A DNA stretch of 64,000 bases from Ectobacillus funiculus (GCF_004138295.1 NZ_SCFM01000006.1:248001-312000), one strand, 5' to 3'; shown: positions 27,148-36,369, numbered from the stretch's first letter. Program-made: numbers and translations. Notes: a model not told the origin generated them from the letters alone.

Positions 27148-28008
27148 ATGACAAAGATTACTAGAAGGGCCTTTTTGAAAAAAAGTTTTTGTTTCTCGCT
27201 ATATACACTACTAACATCAGGGATAGGGTATTATTACGCCAGACACATTGAACCTTCCTTACTTGTAGTTACCCGTCATTCCATCCGGTCTCCACTCATA
27301 CCCAAAAGCTTTCACGGCATGAAAATCGTACAGTTCAGCGATTTGCATCTGGGCTACTATTATTCGTTGCCTCGGCTTGCTAAAGTTGTGAATCGAATTA
27401 ATCAAGAAAAAGCAGATATTGTCTTTTTCACTGGAGATTTAATTGACGATCAACGATCCTGTCCGTTCACCTCTCGGATTGCACCCATTCTGCAACGTAT
27501 TCATGCTCCTTTTGGCAAGTATTGCATTTATGGCAACCATGATCACGGTGGGTATGGTACCGAATTGTACAAAGTGATTATGAATGAATCAGGCTTTATT
27601 CTGCTGCAAAACAGCGAACAGCGTATCCATCTTGTTGATGGGAGTGAAATTGCTATTTTAGGTATCGATGATATGATGTTAGGGAATCCAAAGCTAGAAC
27701 AGACACTGCGGCTCGCACGTCAGGAATTATATACAATTGTTCTCGTGCATGAGCCTGATGCCGCTCCAGTCATTGCACAGTACCCAGTAAACCTGCAGCT
27801 CTCCGGTCACAGCCACGGCGGACAAGTACAACTGCCTATCATTGGTCCTGTTATTACGCCTCCTCTTGCAAAGAAGTATATAGAAGGCTTTTATACCGTT
27901 TCTAATTTGACTGTATATGTAAATAGGGGACTCGGAATGACACGCGTACCGTTCCGCTTTTTCGCCCAACCAGAAATTACAGTTTTCACCCTCCAGCACG
28001 GCGAATAG
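27148..28008 (+). CDS. ykuE: Tat-exported metallophosphoesterase YkuE
   Basis: 286 residues. The N terminus TRRAFLKKSF fits the twin-arginine motif and is followed by a hydrophobic stretch; B. subtilis YkuE is an established Tat substrate that stays with the cell wall. Calcineurin-type metal motifs are complete: FSDLHLG, FFTGDLIDD, GNHDH and SGHSHGGQV. Family enzymes include UDP-2,3-diacylglucosamine-type hydrolases, but the substrate in bacilli is unknown. Ribosome binding site AGGTGAGAG. Divergent from fadH. Confidence 0.93.
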   Translation: MTKITRRAFLKKSFCFSLYTLLTSGIGYYYARHIEPSLLVVTRHSIRSPLIPKSFHGMKIVQFSDLHLGYYYSLPRLAKVVNRINQEKADIVFFTGDLIDDQRSCPFTSRIAPILQRIHAPFGKYCIYGNHDHGGYGTELYKVIMNESGFILLQNSEQRIHLVDGSEIAILGIDDMMLGNPKLEQTLRLARQELYTIVLVHEPDAAPVIAQYPVNLQLSGHSHGGQVQLPIIGPVITPPLAKKYIEGFYTVSNLTVYVNRGLGMTRVPFRFFAQPEITVFTLQHGE

Positions 28009-28093
28009 TCGTGCTTTGCCTATTTTCTACAAGTTTCTCCACGCGTACTGGCTCCTTTATTCTCTCAATTCCATAGTATATCGTAAGTTTAAT

Positions 28094-28191
28094 AAAGGAG
28101 GTGAAAACTGGTTTCATAGAATTTTCAAAAGCAGGTAAATAGTTCAATTCTGAATTGTAGCTTTTGGTAATTTTTATAAACCAGGTTAAAG
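28094..28191 (+). promoter_or_regulatory. Shine-Dalgarno separated from its start codon by a 77-nt hairpin
   Basis: A near-perfect AAAGGAGGTGA (28094-28104) lies 87 bases before the ATG at 28192. Between them are two 25-nt arms (28108-28132 and 28160-28184), 19 of 25 positions complementary plus two G-U pairs, closed by CTGGTTT/AAACCAG and CAAAAGC/GCTTTTG; the 27-nt loop has its own CAATTC/GAATTG hairpin. Folding brings the SD to about 13 nt from the ATG. The flanks GTGAAAA and GTTAAAG are near duplicates, so a MITE-like insertion is the alternative. Confidence 0.7.
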
Positions 28192-28632
28192 ATGTATCCT
28201 CACTTGCAGCCTATTCCGTTTCGTTCTGCTCCTATCAACCCGGGAGACACACGCATTCTACCGTTTTTTGGCTTTCCGTTTTTAGCAGGTATCGCCGGCG
28301 GCCTGCTTGGCGGCGCCGCGATATCACTTTGGCGACCTTGGTTTGGCGGCTTTGGTGGCCCCGGCTTTGGCGGCGGCTTTGGTTACGGTTATGGTTTTGG
28401 CGGCCCTGGCTTTGGCGGCGGTGGTGGCGGCTTTGGTGGCTATGGCTTTGGCGGCGGCTTTGGCGCTCCTGGCTTTGGCGGCGGCTTTGGCGCTCCTGGC
28501 TTTGGCGGCGGCTTTGGTGCTCCTGGCTTTGGCGGTGGCTTTGGCGCTCCTGGCTTTGGCGGCGGCTTTGGTGCTCCTGGCTTTGGCGGCGGCTTTGGCG
28601 GCGGCGCCTTTGGTGCTCCTGGCTTTATCTAG
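28192..28632 (+). CDS. Gly/Phe-rich tandem-repeat protein, possibly spore-surface
   Basis: 146 residues. The N-terminal 50 residues (MYPHLQPIPFRSAPINPGDT...) contain a hydrophobic segment FFGFPFLAGIAGGLLGGAAI; the rest is almost only Gly, Phe, Ala and Pro, with five tandem copies of the nonapeptide GFGAPGFGG encoded by 27-bp repeats. RPGD-like N termini with Gly-rich tails occur in Bacillus spore-coat and small sporulation proteins, but I cannot assign a family. The start codon lacks a close ribosome binding site except through the hairpin at 28094-28191. The alternating GGC/GGT Gly codons create many false frames. Confidence 0.75.
   Translation: MYPHLQPIPFRSAPINPGDTRILPFFGFPFLAGIAGGLLGGAAISLWRPWFGGFGGPGFGGGFGYGYGFGGPGFGGGGGGFGGYGFGGGFGAPGFGGGFGAPGFGGGFGAPGFGGGFGAPGFGGGFGAPGFGGGFGGGAFGAPGFI
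28450..28626 (+). repeat. 27-bp coding tandem repeat
   Basis: About five near-identical units of GGCTTTGGCGCTCCTGGCTT-type sequence (27 bp, encoding GFGAPGFGG) with GGC/GGT third-base variation. Such arrays change copy number by slippage or recombination. Confidence 0.85.
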
Positions 28633-28656
28633 TAAGTGTATAATAAAACAAACTAT

Positions 28657-28696
28657 AAAGCAGACTGCTTTTTATAAGCAAAACCGTCTGCTTTTT
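28657..28696 (+). terminator. terminator of the Gly-rich gene
   Basis: AAAGCAGAC / GTCTGCTTTTT with a 20-base loop, 25 bp after the stop codon. Confidence 0.8.
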
Positions 28697-28740
28697 ACAT
28701 AAAACATCGATATAGACTCTTCTGCAACTGATAGATTCTT

Positions 28741-28850
28741 CTAAGGATCGTTAGGCATAAACAGAGGCACAGCCCTACTTATACTGTATTCTTAAAATTT
28801 CTCGCTACGTCGAATTGGCACCCGGCTAGAAATTTATACTTTCTTACAGT
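28741..28850 (+). repeat. R1 copy 9, eroded left end
   Basis: The left hairpin is reduced to GGATCGTTAGGCATAAACAGAGGC; the core (CAGCCCTACTTATACTG) and right arm (GAAATTTATACTTTCTTACAGT) are intact. It runs into the ppk terminator. Confidence 0.85.
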
Positions 28851-28876
28851 AAAAAAGCTGCTTAGCAGAAAGCAGC
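28851..28876 (-). terminator. terminator of ppk
   Basis: GCTGCTT / AAGCAGC hairpin; the minus strand ends in TTTTTT taken from the R1 boundary. Confidence 0.8.
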
Positions 28877-30985
28877 TCACTCCTCATCTCTATACTCACC
28901 GTATGCCATGCGAAACAACTCAGATTGGCTATCCATCTCCTCTTCCGTTCGCTGCACGTATACATATTCGCCAAATTCGTTTTGCTCACGTGCCTTTGTA
29001 TTATCAAGCAAAGCTAAATTCAAAATATGAATGATCCGTATTTTAAGTGATTGATCTAAAATAGGAAAGGAAATCTCTATCCGTTTTTCCATATTGCGCG
29101 TCATCCAATCTGCCGATGACAAGTAAATCTTTTCCTCCCCGTTGTGATGGAAATAATATACACGGCTATGCTCCAAATAACGCCCTACGATACTAATCAC
29201 GCGAATATGCTCACTAACACCCGGAATTCCAGGACGAAGACAGCAAATACCGCGTACAATTAAATCCACCTTCACCCCTGCCTGCGATGCCTCATACAGC
29301 TTTTGGATCAATGGTTTATCCGTTAAAGAATTCATCTTCGCAATAATATAACCATTTCCATATTGTTTCTGGTAATTGATCTCATCCTCAATTAAAGCAA
29401 TGAATTGATCACGAATGTCGAACGGTGCTACTGACAGCTCATAAAAATGCGGCTTTGTCGTATACCCGCTTAAATAGTTGAAAAAATTTGTGGCATCAAT
29501 ACCAAATTCCTTGCGTGCAGAAATAAGACCAAAATCAGTATATAGCTTCGCTGTCGCATCATTGTAATTACCCGTTCCTAAGTGGACAAACCGTTCGATT
29601 TTTCCATTTTTACGACGAACGACGAGCGTAATCTTACTATGCGTTTTTAAATGGCTAACTCCATAAATAACATGACAGCCAGCCTGTTCAAGTTCTTTCG
29701 CCCAGTGGACATTGTTTTCCTCATCAAACCTTGCCTTTAGCTCAACGAGAACTGTTACTTGCTTCCCGTTTTCCGCAGCCGTTTTGAGCGCTTGAATAAC
29801 AGGGGAGTCGCCGCTCACACGGTATAATGTTTGCTTAATTGCCAGGACATCCGGATCCTCCGCCGCATCTGCTACAAAATCAATTACCGGCTGAAACGAT
29901 TCAAAAGGGTGGTAAAGCAAAATATCCTTCTCAAGCGCCTTTTCAAAGATATCATCTTGATCGGATAAATCCTGCGGGGGCTGCGGAATAAACGCTGGAT
30001 AAATCAAATGCTCGTGTGTTTGTGCAAGCTGCTTGTAAAATGCAAACAAACATGTTAAGTCCAATGGACCCTCGGTAAAATATACATCATTTTCATGAAT
30101 TTCTAGTACGCTATGTAAAAAGGATAATACACGCTCATCCATCCCATTCCTTCCAATTTCAAGGCGGACAGCGGCACCCCATTTACGGCGCTTTAATTCT
30201 TTTTCAATCACCTTCAATAAATCGCGCGCACCTTCTTCATGGATCGTCATATCGGCATTACGCGTAATTCGAAAGTGCGTTACAGATAACACGCGATGCC
30301 CTGTAAAAAGCTTATACATATAGTTGCTTATAACATCCTCGAGAAAAATAAAACGGGTTTTTCCATCATCGCATGGAAGTAAAATAAAACGTTCCAACAC
30401 GGACGGAACCTGTACAATACCGAGCTTTAGTCGTTTTTCCTTCACTTCTTGCTCCTTGTCATACAGCATAACAGCCAAGTTCAGGCTTTTATTAAGAAGC
30501 ATTGGAAATGGACGGTATGCATCAATCGCGACAGGCGTTAGCACTGGGAAAATTTGCTCATCAAAATATTCTTCAATAAACGTCCGCTGCTCCGGCGTTA
30601 AATCTGAAAAAGCTAGGAACGCAACTCCAGCCTCTTCTAAAGCGGGCTGCAGCACATGTAAATAGGTATCATATTGCAAATCTACTAATTCATGGGCCCT
30701 CATTGAAATTTTCTTAAGCTGTTGCTTCGGTGTAAGACCAGCCTTGTTTTCCGGTTGATTAAAGCCCGCCTTTACTTGATCCTGAAGACCAGCTACACGT
30801 ACCATAAAAAACTCATCAAGATTTGAACTAAAAATGCTAATATACTTTAAACGTTCAAGCAGTGGATTTCTTTCGTCCAAAGCCTCTTGCAGTACACGCT
30901 CATTGAACGCAAGCCAACTGAGCTCGCGATTGTTATAGTAGGCTGTATCATGTAAATTCACAGAGTCTGTTTTCATCATGTCCAT
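28877..30985 (-). CDS. ppk: polyphosphate kinase 1
   Basis: 702 residues. Makes polyphosphate reversibly from ATP. Four-domain PPK1 architecture: N domain (NRELSWLAFNERVLQEA), head domain (SNLDEFFMVRVAGL), and two phospholipase D-like catalytic domains with the autophosphorylated His in RFVHLGTGNYND and the second motif YLSSADWMTRNM. The start at MDMM is behind AAGGGAAGGG. It follows ppx at 111 bp on the same strand, so synthesis and breakdown of polyphosphate are co-encoded, as in the Bacillus cereus group (B. subtilis lacks this pair here). Confidence 0.96.
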   Translation of the reverse strand: MDMMKTDSVNLHDTAYYNNRELSWLAFNERVLQEALDERNPLLERLKYISIFSSNLDEFFMVRVAGLQDQVKAGFNQPENKAGLTPKQQLKKISMRAHELVDLQYDTYLHVLQPALEEAGVAFLAFSDLTPEQRTFIEEYFDEQIFPVLTPVAIDAYRPFPMLLNKSLNLAVMLYDKEQEVKEKRLKLGIVQVPSVLERFILLPCDDGKTRFIFLEDVISNYMYKLFTGHRVLSVTHFRITRNADMTIHEEGARDLLKVIEKELKRRKWGAAVRLEIGRNGMDERVLSFLHSVLEIHENDVYFTEGPLDLTCLFAFYKQLAQTHEHLIYPAFIPQPPQDLSDQDDIFEKALEKDILLYHPFESFQPVIDFVADAAEDPDVLAIKQTLYRVSGDSPVIQALKTAAENGKQVTVLVELKARFDEENNVHWAKELEQAGCHVIYGVSHLKTHSKITLVVRRKNGKIERFVHLGTGNYNDATAKLYTDFGLISARKEFGIDATNFFNYLSGYTTKPHFYELSVAPFDIRDQFIALIEDEINYQKQYGNGYIIAKMNSLTDKPLIQKLYEASQAGVKVDLIVRGICCLRPGIPGVSEHIRVISIVGRYLEHSRVYYFHHNGEEKIYLSSADWMTRNMEKRIEISFPILDQSLKIRIIHILNLALLDNTKAREQNEFGEYVYVQRTEEEMDSQSELFRMAYGEYRDEE

Positions 30986-31096
30986 ACGTACTACCCTTCC
31001 CTTTACACATTCTCACTGTACTCGAATTATCCACTGCCATAACATATTTCTATATACAACAATATAAAATCTCTGTAAACAGATAGGAAGATGTTA

Positions 31097-32647
31097 CTAA
31101 TTTATGAGAAAATTCAACTCAATATTACGTTTTAACGCCTTTTCTAATGGCTTTTTTTGCTTTTCAGCCTGCATTCTTTCAGCCAGGCCGCTGGAACGGC
31201 AAGAAATGAAAAATTGCAGGTCTTCTTTACGTTCCTCTATTAATATGTTTTTTACAAAATTACGATTTGTTATATTTAAAGCAGCTGCCAGCTGTAGGAT
31301 TGAACCAAGCAATGATAGTTGCCGCTGTTCTTCCTTTGAAAACCAAGCATCGAACAGCTGCATGTACCGCTTAAAAGCGGAACGTGATTTATAAGAGGCC
31401 AACAATGCCAGCTGAATCCGCTCTTTATGCATCATACCGTCAATTGTTTTGTTGGCAAGCAGATAAAATGTATGTTGGCTGCTCGATTCCTCGTCAATAT
31501 ATTTTCCAATATTGAATACCTTAGCTGCCTTGCGCAGCAATTGTAATTCTTCCTCAGAAAACGAAGCCACCCCAAGCCTTTCGAGTTCATTACAAATGGC
31601 AGACACATTTATCATAAGCTGCATGACATAATCCATGTCCATCCCATATTCCTGAGCAAGCATATGCAGACTTTCCTCTACGACATTCGGGTAGTATGAG
31701 AGATGAAAGGGCTTTGTAAGCGCCTCATAAAACACACCTTCACGCAGACCCTTTCTGCTTAACACAAAGGATGGAGCATTTGACAAATGCATAATTGCTC
31801 CAAATACCTCGATTGCCGGAAGAATCGTATCAGCGCGATCCCGAGCCAAACCATCTTGTTTTTGCAGTTCAGAAAAGCTAAGAGAGGACAGATGCTGTTT
31901 AACACTGCCAATATGCGCAGCGTTCATTTCATATAAGTGCAGGCTGGAAATAGAATAGGAAATAAGCTGCTGATGAATTTTTGCCATATTGCGGGCACTG
32001 CCGCCAATTGCGATAATCGGCACCTCTTTCCCGAGCAGCCACGGCAATGTTTCCAACGAGCTCTTAACATAAGAATACAACTTCTCCTTTTCTTCAGCAG
32101 TCGGTACGTCTTCTTCTACAAATTGCTGCTTCAGCGAAAGTGCGCCAAAGGGAAAGCTGTAATACTCTACTAACTGTCTATTTTTGAAGTATGTAAGTTC
32201 CGTGCTGCCGCCCCCAATATCAATTGTAATCCCTTCTTCGAACGAAGTAGAATTTATGATAGCCAAATAACCATAATATGCTTCCTCGTATTCGGATAAA
32301 ATCCGAAGCTTAAAATCAGTATGTTCCTCTACGAGCTGCTGGATATAGGACTGATTTTTAGCTTGTCGAACAGTAGCTGTCGCCATGCATATAACATGCT
32401 TAAGCCCATAGAATCGGGTGCTTTCCTGAAACTGCTGCAATGTAAGAATCAAAAGCTGAATGCCTGCTTCGTTAAGGATACCGTCTTCTAAATAGCTTCG
32501 TAATCTTGCTGTTACTTTTGTGTTTTCAAGCTCATGATATAATTTGCTAGTCCCTGTCTCATAAATGACAAGCCTTATCGTGTTAGAACCGATGTCAATA
32601 ATCCCGTATCGCTGTTTCAATTCTATCTTCAGCCTCTTTTCGTCCAA
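31097..32647 (-). CDS. ppx: exopolyphosphatase, Ppx/GppA family
   Basis: 516 residues from a TTG start with GGGG 12 bases upstream; a TTG nine codons further in is an alternative. N-terminal actin-like ATPase fold with YGIIDIGSNTIRLVIYE and DIGGGSTEL phosphate-binding loops (about 1-310), then a helical HD-like C-terminal region. Releases phosphate from the ends of polyphosphate. First gene of the ppx-ppk unit. Upstream lies the divergent ykyB. Confidence 0.93.
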   Translation of the reverse strand: MDEKRLKIELKQRYGIIDIGSNTIRLVIYETGTSKLYHELENTKVTARLRSYLEDGILNEAGIQLLILTLQQFQESTRFYGLKHVICMATATVRQAKNQSYIQQLVEEHTDFKLRILSEYEEAYYGYLAIINSTSFEEGITIDIGGGSTELTYFKNRQLVEYYSFPFGALSLKQQFVEEDVPTAEEKEKLYSYVKSSLETLPWLLGKEVPIIAIGGSARNMAKIHQQLISYSISSLHLYEMNAAHIGSVKQHLSSLSFSELQKQDGLARDRADTILPAIEVFGAIMHLSNAPSFVLSRKGLREGVFYEALTKPFHLSYYPNVVEESLHMLAQEYGMDMDYVMQLMINVSAICNELERLGVASFSEEELQLLRKAAKVFNIGKYIDEESSSQHTFYLLANKTIDGMMHKERIQLALLASYKSRSAFKRYMQLFDAWFSKEEQRQLSLLGSILQLAAALNITNRNFVKNILIEERKEDLQFFISCRSSGLAERMQAEKQKKPLEKALKRNIELNFLIN

Positions 32648-32853
32648 AGTTTGTGTATTCCCCTGTCATCCGTATTACCTTATTTCTCTAACCTTATTTT
32701 ACTAAATATTTCTGAGAAAGAAAAATGCAGTATGTTTCCTCAAGGCGTCTAGACCTGTCCACATTGTTCACAAAATGTTTTTCTAACAAAAGGATTGAAT
32801 ATTGCAAGAGAATGGTAATACATGATAATGTTAACATAAAAGGAGTGAAGAGT

Positions 32854-33312
32854 ATGAAAACTTCTAAGTCGGGAACGGATGAACAGCCCGTTCCGTCAGC
32901 TGAACAATTAGCCCAAGCCGTCTTTGTCGTAAATCGCCATGCCAAAGCCGCTACGAATCCAAAATATTTATACTGGCTAAAGAAACGTGCACTTGAAAAG
33001 CTCATTCAAGAAGGAAAAGCGTTGAAGGAAGGATTGCATTTTTCTCGAAATCCAAAGCTCAGCCAACAGCAATCTGATGTGCTCGTTCACGTCGGCAACT
33101 ACTTTTTCCATATCCCGCCTACAAAAGATGACTTCCAAAAGCTCCCTCATCTCGGCGAACTCAATCAATCGTACCGTAACCCAAAAACAGTGATGTCCTT
33201 ATCAACTGCAAAAAAACTGCTGCAGCAATACATTGGTGCGGAGGCGTTTGAACAGGAAACGAAACTCTCCCGGCCTGAACCTTGGTACAAACGAGCTTAT
33301 ACACAAAAGTAA
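32854..33312 (+). CDS. ykyB: YkyB family protein
   Basis: 152 residues starting MKTSKSGTDEQPVPSAEQLA, with AAAGGAG at the correct spacing; a longer frame from 32725 has no ribosome binding site. The sequence AVFVVNRHAKAATNPKYLYWLKKRALEKLI and HIPPTKDDFQKLPHLG closely follow B. subtilis YkyB. Small basic cytoplasmic protein of unknown function. Gene order with patA nearby is conserved. Confidence 0.9.
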   Translation: MKTSKSGTDEQPVPSAEQLAQAVFVVNRHAKAATNPKYLYWLKKRALEKLIQEGKALKEGLHFSRNPKLSQQQSDVLVHVGNYFFHIPPTKDDFQKLPHLGELNQSYRNPKTVMSLSTAKKLLQQYIGAEAFEQETKLSRPEPWYKRAYTQK

Positions 33313-33327
33313 AAACCTCTTTGAGCA

Positions 33328-33363
33328 TGAAACAAACCGTCCTTTGCAGGACGGTTTGTTTCA
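33328..33363. terminator. bidirectional terminator between ykyB and ykyA2
   Basis: Perfect 16-bp stem TGAAACAAACCGTCCT / AGGACGGTTTGTTTCA with a TTGC loop; the minus-strand gene's stop codon lies inside it. Confidence 0.92.
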
Positions 33364-34017
33364 TTTTATCTTCTCTTCGATACGAAAATTTGCCTGTTTA
33401 TAGAATCGAACCTTTTCTTGATTATATTGCTGCGTTAGTTGATTAAAGGCTTCATTATTCGTTCGCATATCAGCATACAGTCCATTGACCTCTTGTACCT
33501 GGTCGGTAATTGTCTTTAATTTCTCTGTCTTTGTCTGTAGCATTCCATATAGCTTTTCTTCCGACGCAAGTGCTTTTCCATAAGCTTCATGCATATGTAC
33601 AAAAGCAGTGAATCGTTCCTCGTATAAGGATACAACCTTTTCTGCCTGCTTTCTCAGCTTTTTATCCTCTATTTTGCGTATATGCTGATCTGCTTCCTTC
33701 ATTTTACTACGTGCCTTCTCAAGGGCTGTTTGCTCTTTTGCCAAAATATTCGTCCGCTCCTTGAGACCTTGCAAAGCTTGCTCCACAGTACCCTTCACCT
33801 GGTCGCTATCTTCCTGTCCCCCCTGCAAAATACTGTCATATAACTGTGCATTTTTCTGTTCAAGCGCTGTTAATGCTTTTGCCTCTTCAAAGAGGTTTTT
33901 TTCCTGCTTTACAGCATCTTCAAACACAGCATACACTTCCTCTTCCGGCTTTGGTCCAAAGCAGCCGGACAATAGGCAGAGCAATAAAGCTGTGCTTAAT
34001 GCTATCTTCTTATACAA
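33361..34017 (-). CDS. YkyA family lipoprotein, second copy
   Basis: 218 residues from a TTG at 34017 with a perfect GGAGG 7 bases upstream. Lipoprotein signal MYKKIALSTALLLCLLSGC with lipobox LSGC, then long helical heptads (EQTALEKARSKMKEADQHIR). Shares with the copy at 7066-7722 the TTG start, exact length and the C-terminal pattern ...LTQQYNQEKVRFYKQA.. versus [18 protein letters not shown]. The two are divergent paralogues rather than a recent duplication. It follows the polysaccharide deacetylase by 13 bp and is likely cotranscribed, which supports a cell-wall role. Confidence 0.85.
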   Translation of the reverse strand: MYKKIALSTALLLCLLSGCFGPKPEEEVYAVFEDAVKQEKNLFEEAKALTALEQKNAQLYDSILQGGQEDSDQVKGTVEQALQGLKERTNILAKEQTALEKARSKMKEADQHIRKIEDKKLRKQAEKVVSLYEERFTAFVHMHEAYGKALASEEKLYGMLQTKTEKLKTITDQVQEVNGLYADMRTNNEAFNQLTQQYNQEKVRFYKQANFRIEEKIK

Positions 34018-34030
34018 ACTGAATCCTCCT

Positions 34031-34852
34031 CTATAATCGGTTGTCATGCCAGAAATTCACCGAAAAATGTGCAGCTGGATCATATACCTCAAATTCATAC
34101 CCTTCACTTCGGAGTCCGGCAATTACCTCAGGCAATACTTGCACGGTTTGCTTTTTTTCATGAAGAAGAATAACCTCCAAATTTCTGCTTGATTGTGTAA
34201 GAACATTTTGCACAATACCATTTGGGTTATTTGCTAGCTTCCAATCCAACGAATCAATTGTCCAATCCCATTCCTTTAAGCCAGCTGCAGCCATTTGATC
34301 ACGCAGTGCACTTGTAAGCCCTGGCATGCTTCCGTATGGACAACGAGTCAAGTCTGAGTGTATTCCTGTAGCCTCCTGTAAAATAGCCTGCGCCTGCTTC
34401 ATCTCATTGACAATTTGTCCTTCATTATACAGCTTTTGATAATTGTGAGTCATGCTATGCAAAGCAGGATAATTCCCTTCCGCTACCAGACGATTTATGC
34501 TGTCCTTATGACTCGAGATTTGAGCTCCAATCATAAAAAAGGTTGCCTGCACTCCGTTCGACTTCAGAATATTCAAAAGGGATTCTGTATATTCATTTGG
34601 CCCATCATCAAATGTGAGATATGCAATTTTCCGTACTTGACCGTTATATTTTTCAGGTACTTGTTTTGCCGCAGCCAGCATCGGCAGCTCACTGACAGGC
34701 TGAACAGTGCGAATTTGCTCGGATACAGCCTTTGCTGAAGATGAAAAGGATCGAGCGAAGAAAAAACCAGTAAAAGCGATGCCTACACCAGCTGTTACTA
34801 CAAGAGCGCGCTTCACCCTTCTTCGTAAGCGCGGTATTCGAAAATCTGCCAT
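34031..34852 (-). CDS. membrane-anchored polysaccharide deacetylase
   Basis: 273 residues. A basic N terminus and one membrane helix (about 15-33), then a NodB domain (about 70-260). Motifs: TFDDGPNEYT (catalytic and metal Asp), HSMTHNY (metal His pair), RCPYGS (substrate Arg) and ILLHE at the C terminus. Probably acts on peptidoglycan or a wall polymer N-acetyl group outside the cell. The motif RCPYG has Cys instead of the common Pro. Heads a two-gene unit with the YkyA-type lipoprotein. No terminator is seen between them. Confidence 0.9.
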   Translation of the reverse strand: MADFRIPRLRRRVKRALVVTAGVGIAFTGFFFARSFSSSAKAVSEQIRTVQPVSELPMLAAAKQVPEKYNGQVRKIAYLTFDDGPNEYTESLLNILKSNGVQATFFMIGAQISSHKDSINRLVAEGNYPALHSMTHNYQKLYNEGQIVNEMKQAQAILQEATGIHSDLTRCPYGSMPGLTSALRDQMAAAGLKEWDWTIDSLDWKLANNPNGIVQNVLTQSSRNLEVILLHEKKQTVQVLPEVIAGLRSEGYEFEVYDPAAHFSVNFWHDNRL

Positions 34853-35100
34853 TCTATCAATCCCTTCCTAAACTAGGCCCATTTGTTGTTTAAAGTGCAG
34901 AGCACCTTCTACCTCTTACACTGGCCAATAGCTACGCAAATACACACTCGCTTTTCCATTATTTATTATATTCCCATTTTATCTTATTTTGAAGAGTCTT
35001 CTATTAAAAACATACAGCAATGGAAGTTTTTATGTATACAAGTCTTATTTTTTGCGAGGAAGGAAGAAAGATGGCATCCGCAACATTATGCTTTCCTACT

Positions 35101-35125
35101 AAAAGGAACCGAATCGGTTCCTTTT
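35101..35125 (-). terminator. terminator of the DUF11-like gene
   Basis: AAAAGGAACCGA / TCGGTTCCTTTT with a 1-base centre (effective loop GAATC), overlapping the stop codon. Confidence 0.85.
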
Positions 35126-35840
35126 ACTCCTTTGAAAGCAATACCCTCTCTGTCTCATAAGGTCCATACATCATACTGCGGGCTTGGAACGTATATGTTG
35201 CACCAATGGTAATATGATCATGCGGATTTCCTTCTTGCGCTCTTGTTTGAAATGCTAATACAGCCTCTTCTCCAGGCTGCAGCAAGGGAATCCGCCAGCG
35301 CACAAGTCGAAAGACTACAGCACCCTCCCCTTTATCAGTCTGTAGCGTATCAGGTATATACGACAAATAATCACGAATCATGTGACTTCCAAACAACTGT
35401 ACTACATCTACCGTCCCACAATTTCGAAGACGAATTTCTATCTCCAGCACATCGCCTGGTTGATAGCTGGAGACTTTTCTAGACTGATTGCAAACAATAA
35501 GCTGCGCCAAGACAAATTTCTCCCCACCCTGCACGACACGCTCCACTAAAACCCTCTCATTGCCAATCCTCCCTGTTGCTGTAAATCTGATTGTTTCTGA
35601 TGAAGGTGTTACAGCTACCTCCCATCGCGAAACATTCGGGTTCGTCCAGGTCACAGTCTCCTCCTCTACCTTAGCAGGAGGAATCGACGAAGAGCGCAAA
35701 ATGACTCCCTCTGGAAGATGCATGGCACATTCAATGTCCGTTAGGCTAGATGCGGCTGATAAAGTAACTCGCATCTGCGTTTCCTCTGGTTCATATACCG
35801 TATAGACTGACATATCCAGTCTATCCTGACATTTTGACAT
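35124..35840 (-). CDS. beta-rich DUF11-like protein, unknown function
   Basis: 238 residues from the ATG behind TGAGGTG (the in-frame GTG three codons earlier overlaps that site). Two beta-sandwich-like halves: an N-terminal part (about 1-105) and a C-terminal conserved-repeat (DUF11-like) part with SSYQPGDVLEIEIRLRNCGTVD and LLQPGEEAVLAFQTRA. Such repeats are usually in surface proteins, yet no signal peptide is visible, so it may be intracellular or coat-associated. I cannot name a family. Confidence 0.6.
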   Translation of the reverse strand: MSKCQDRLDMSVYTVYEPEETQMRVTLSAASSLTDIECAMHLPEGVILRSSSIPPAKVEEETVTWTNPNVSRWEVAVTPSSETIRFTATGRIGNERVLVERVVQGGEKFVLAQLIVCNQSRKVSSYQPGDVLEIEIRLRNCGTVDVVQLFGSHMIRDYLSYIPDTLQTDKGEGAVVFRLVRWRIPLLQPGEEAVLAFQTRAQEGNPHDHITIGATYTFQARSMMYGPYETERVLLSKE

Positions 35841-36063
35841 GTCCTTCACCTCAACCTCTTCCTCATTATTATATATATGATTACTCTCTCATTTTACTCC
35901 ATATGGAAAACGAACTACAATGAAACGAGGTACAAGTTCATCATTGACTCTACCATATTCAACAAGGAATGCTAAAAATCATGCTCTATTTTTACATTTT
36001 AGACATGTTTTGACTAAAGAAACCATCTGTTAAAGAACATCATCAGCACTATTATTCGTTTTT

Positions 36064-36153
36064 TACACTTGAAGTATAAATTTCTGACTGGAAGGCAATT
36101 CGACGTAGCGAGGAATGTTAGGAATACAGTATAAGGGCAACTACGCCTCTGTC
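36064..36153 (-). repeat. R1 copy 10, reverse, left end missing
   Basis: Minus-oriented; the right half and core (GAGGCGTAGTTGCCCTTATACTG on the minus strand) are present, the CTCGCC hairpin is lost. It lies in the 480-bp gap 35841-36318, which otherwise holds no gene. AAGAAAAGCGGAT at 36171 may be an R2 edge. Confidence 0.8.
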
Positions 36154-36369
36154 CGCTATCTTGTTTTTATTAAGAAAAGCGGATCTACCACCTATCCCTC
36201 CCTTTTTCTTCCAAAATATAACATTTACTCCTATCATCTTCTGCAGCTTTTTTACTAATTCCAACGGAACTTGTAGAAAACTTCCAACCATCCGACATTC
36301 TTTTTCAAAGGAGGAACCATGGGGCGTATGGAATTTGTAAGTACGAACCATTTGAAAGGAGATTTGGCT

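Noticed and set aside
28164-28702. Trp/Arg-rich and Leu/Ala-rich frames overlapping the Gly-rich gene
   Set aside because: All three frames stay open because of the 27-bp GGC/GGT repeats; only the GFGAPGFGG frame has a plausible N terminus.
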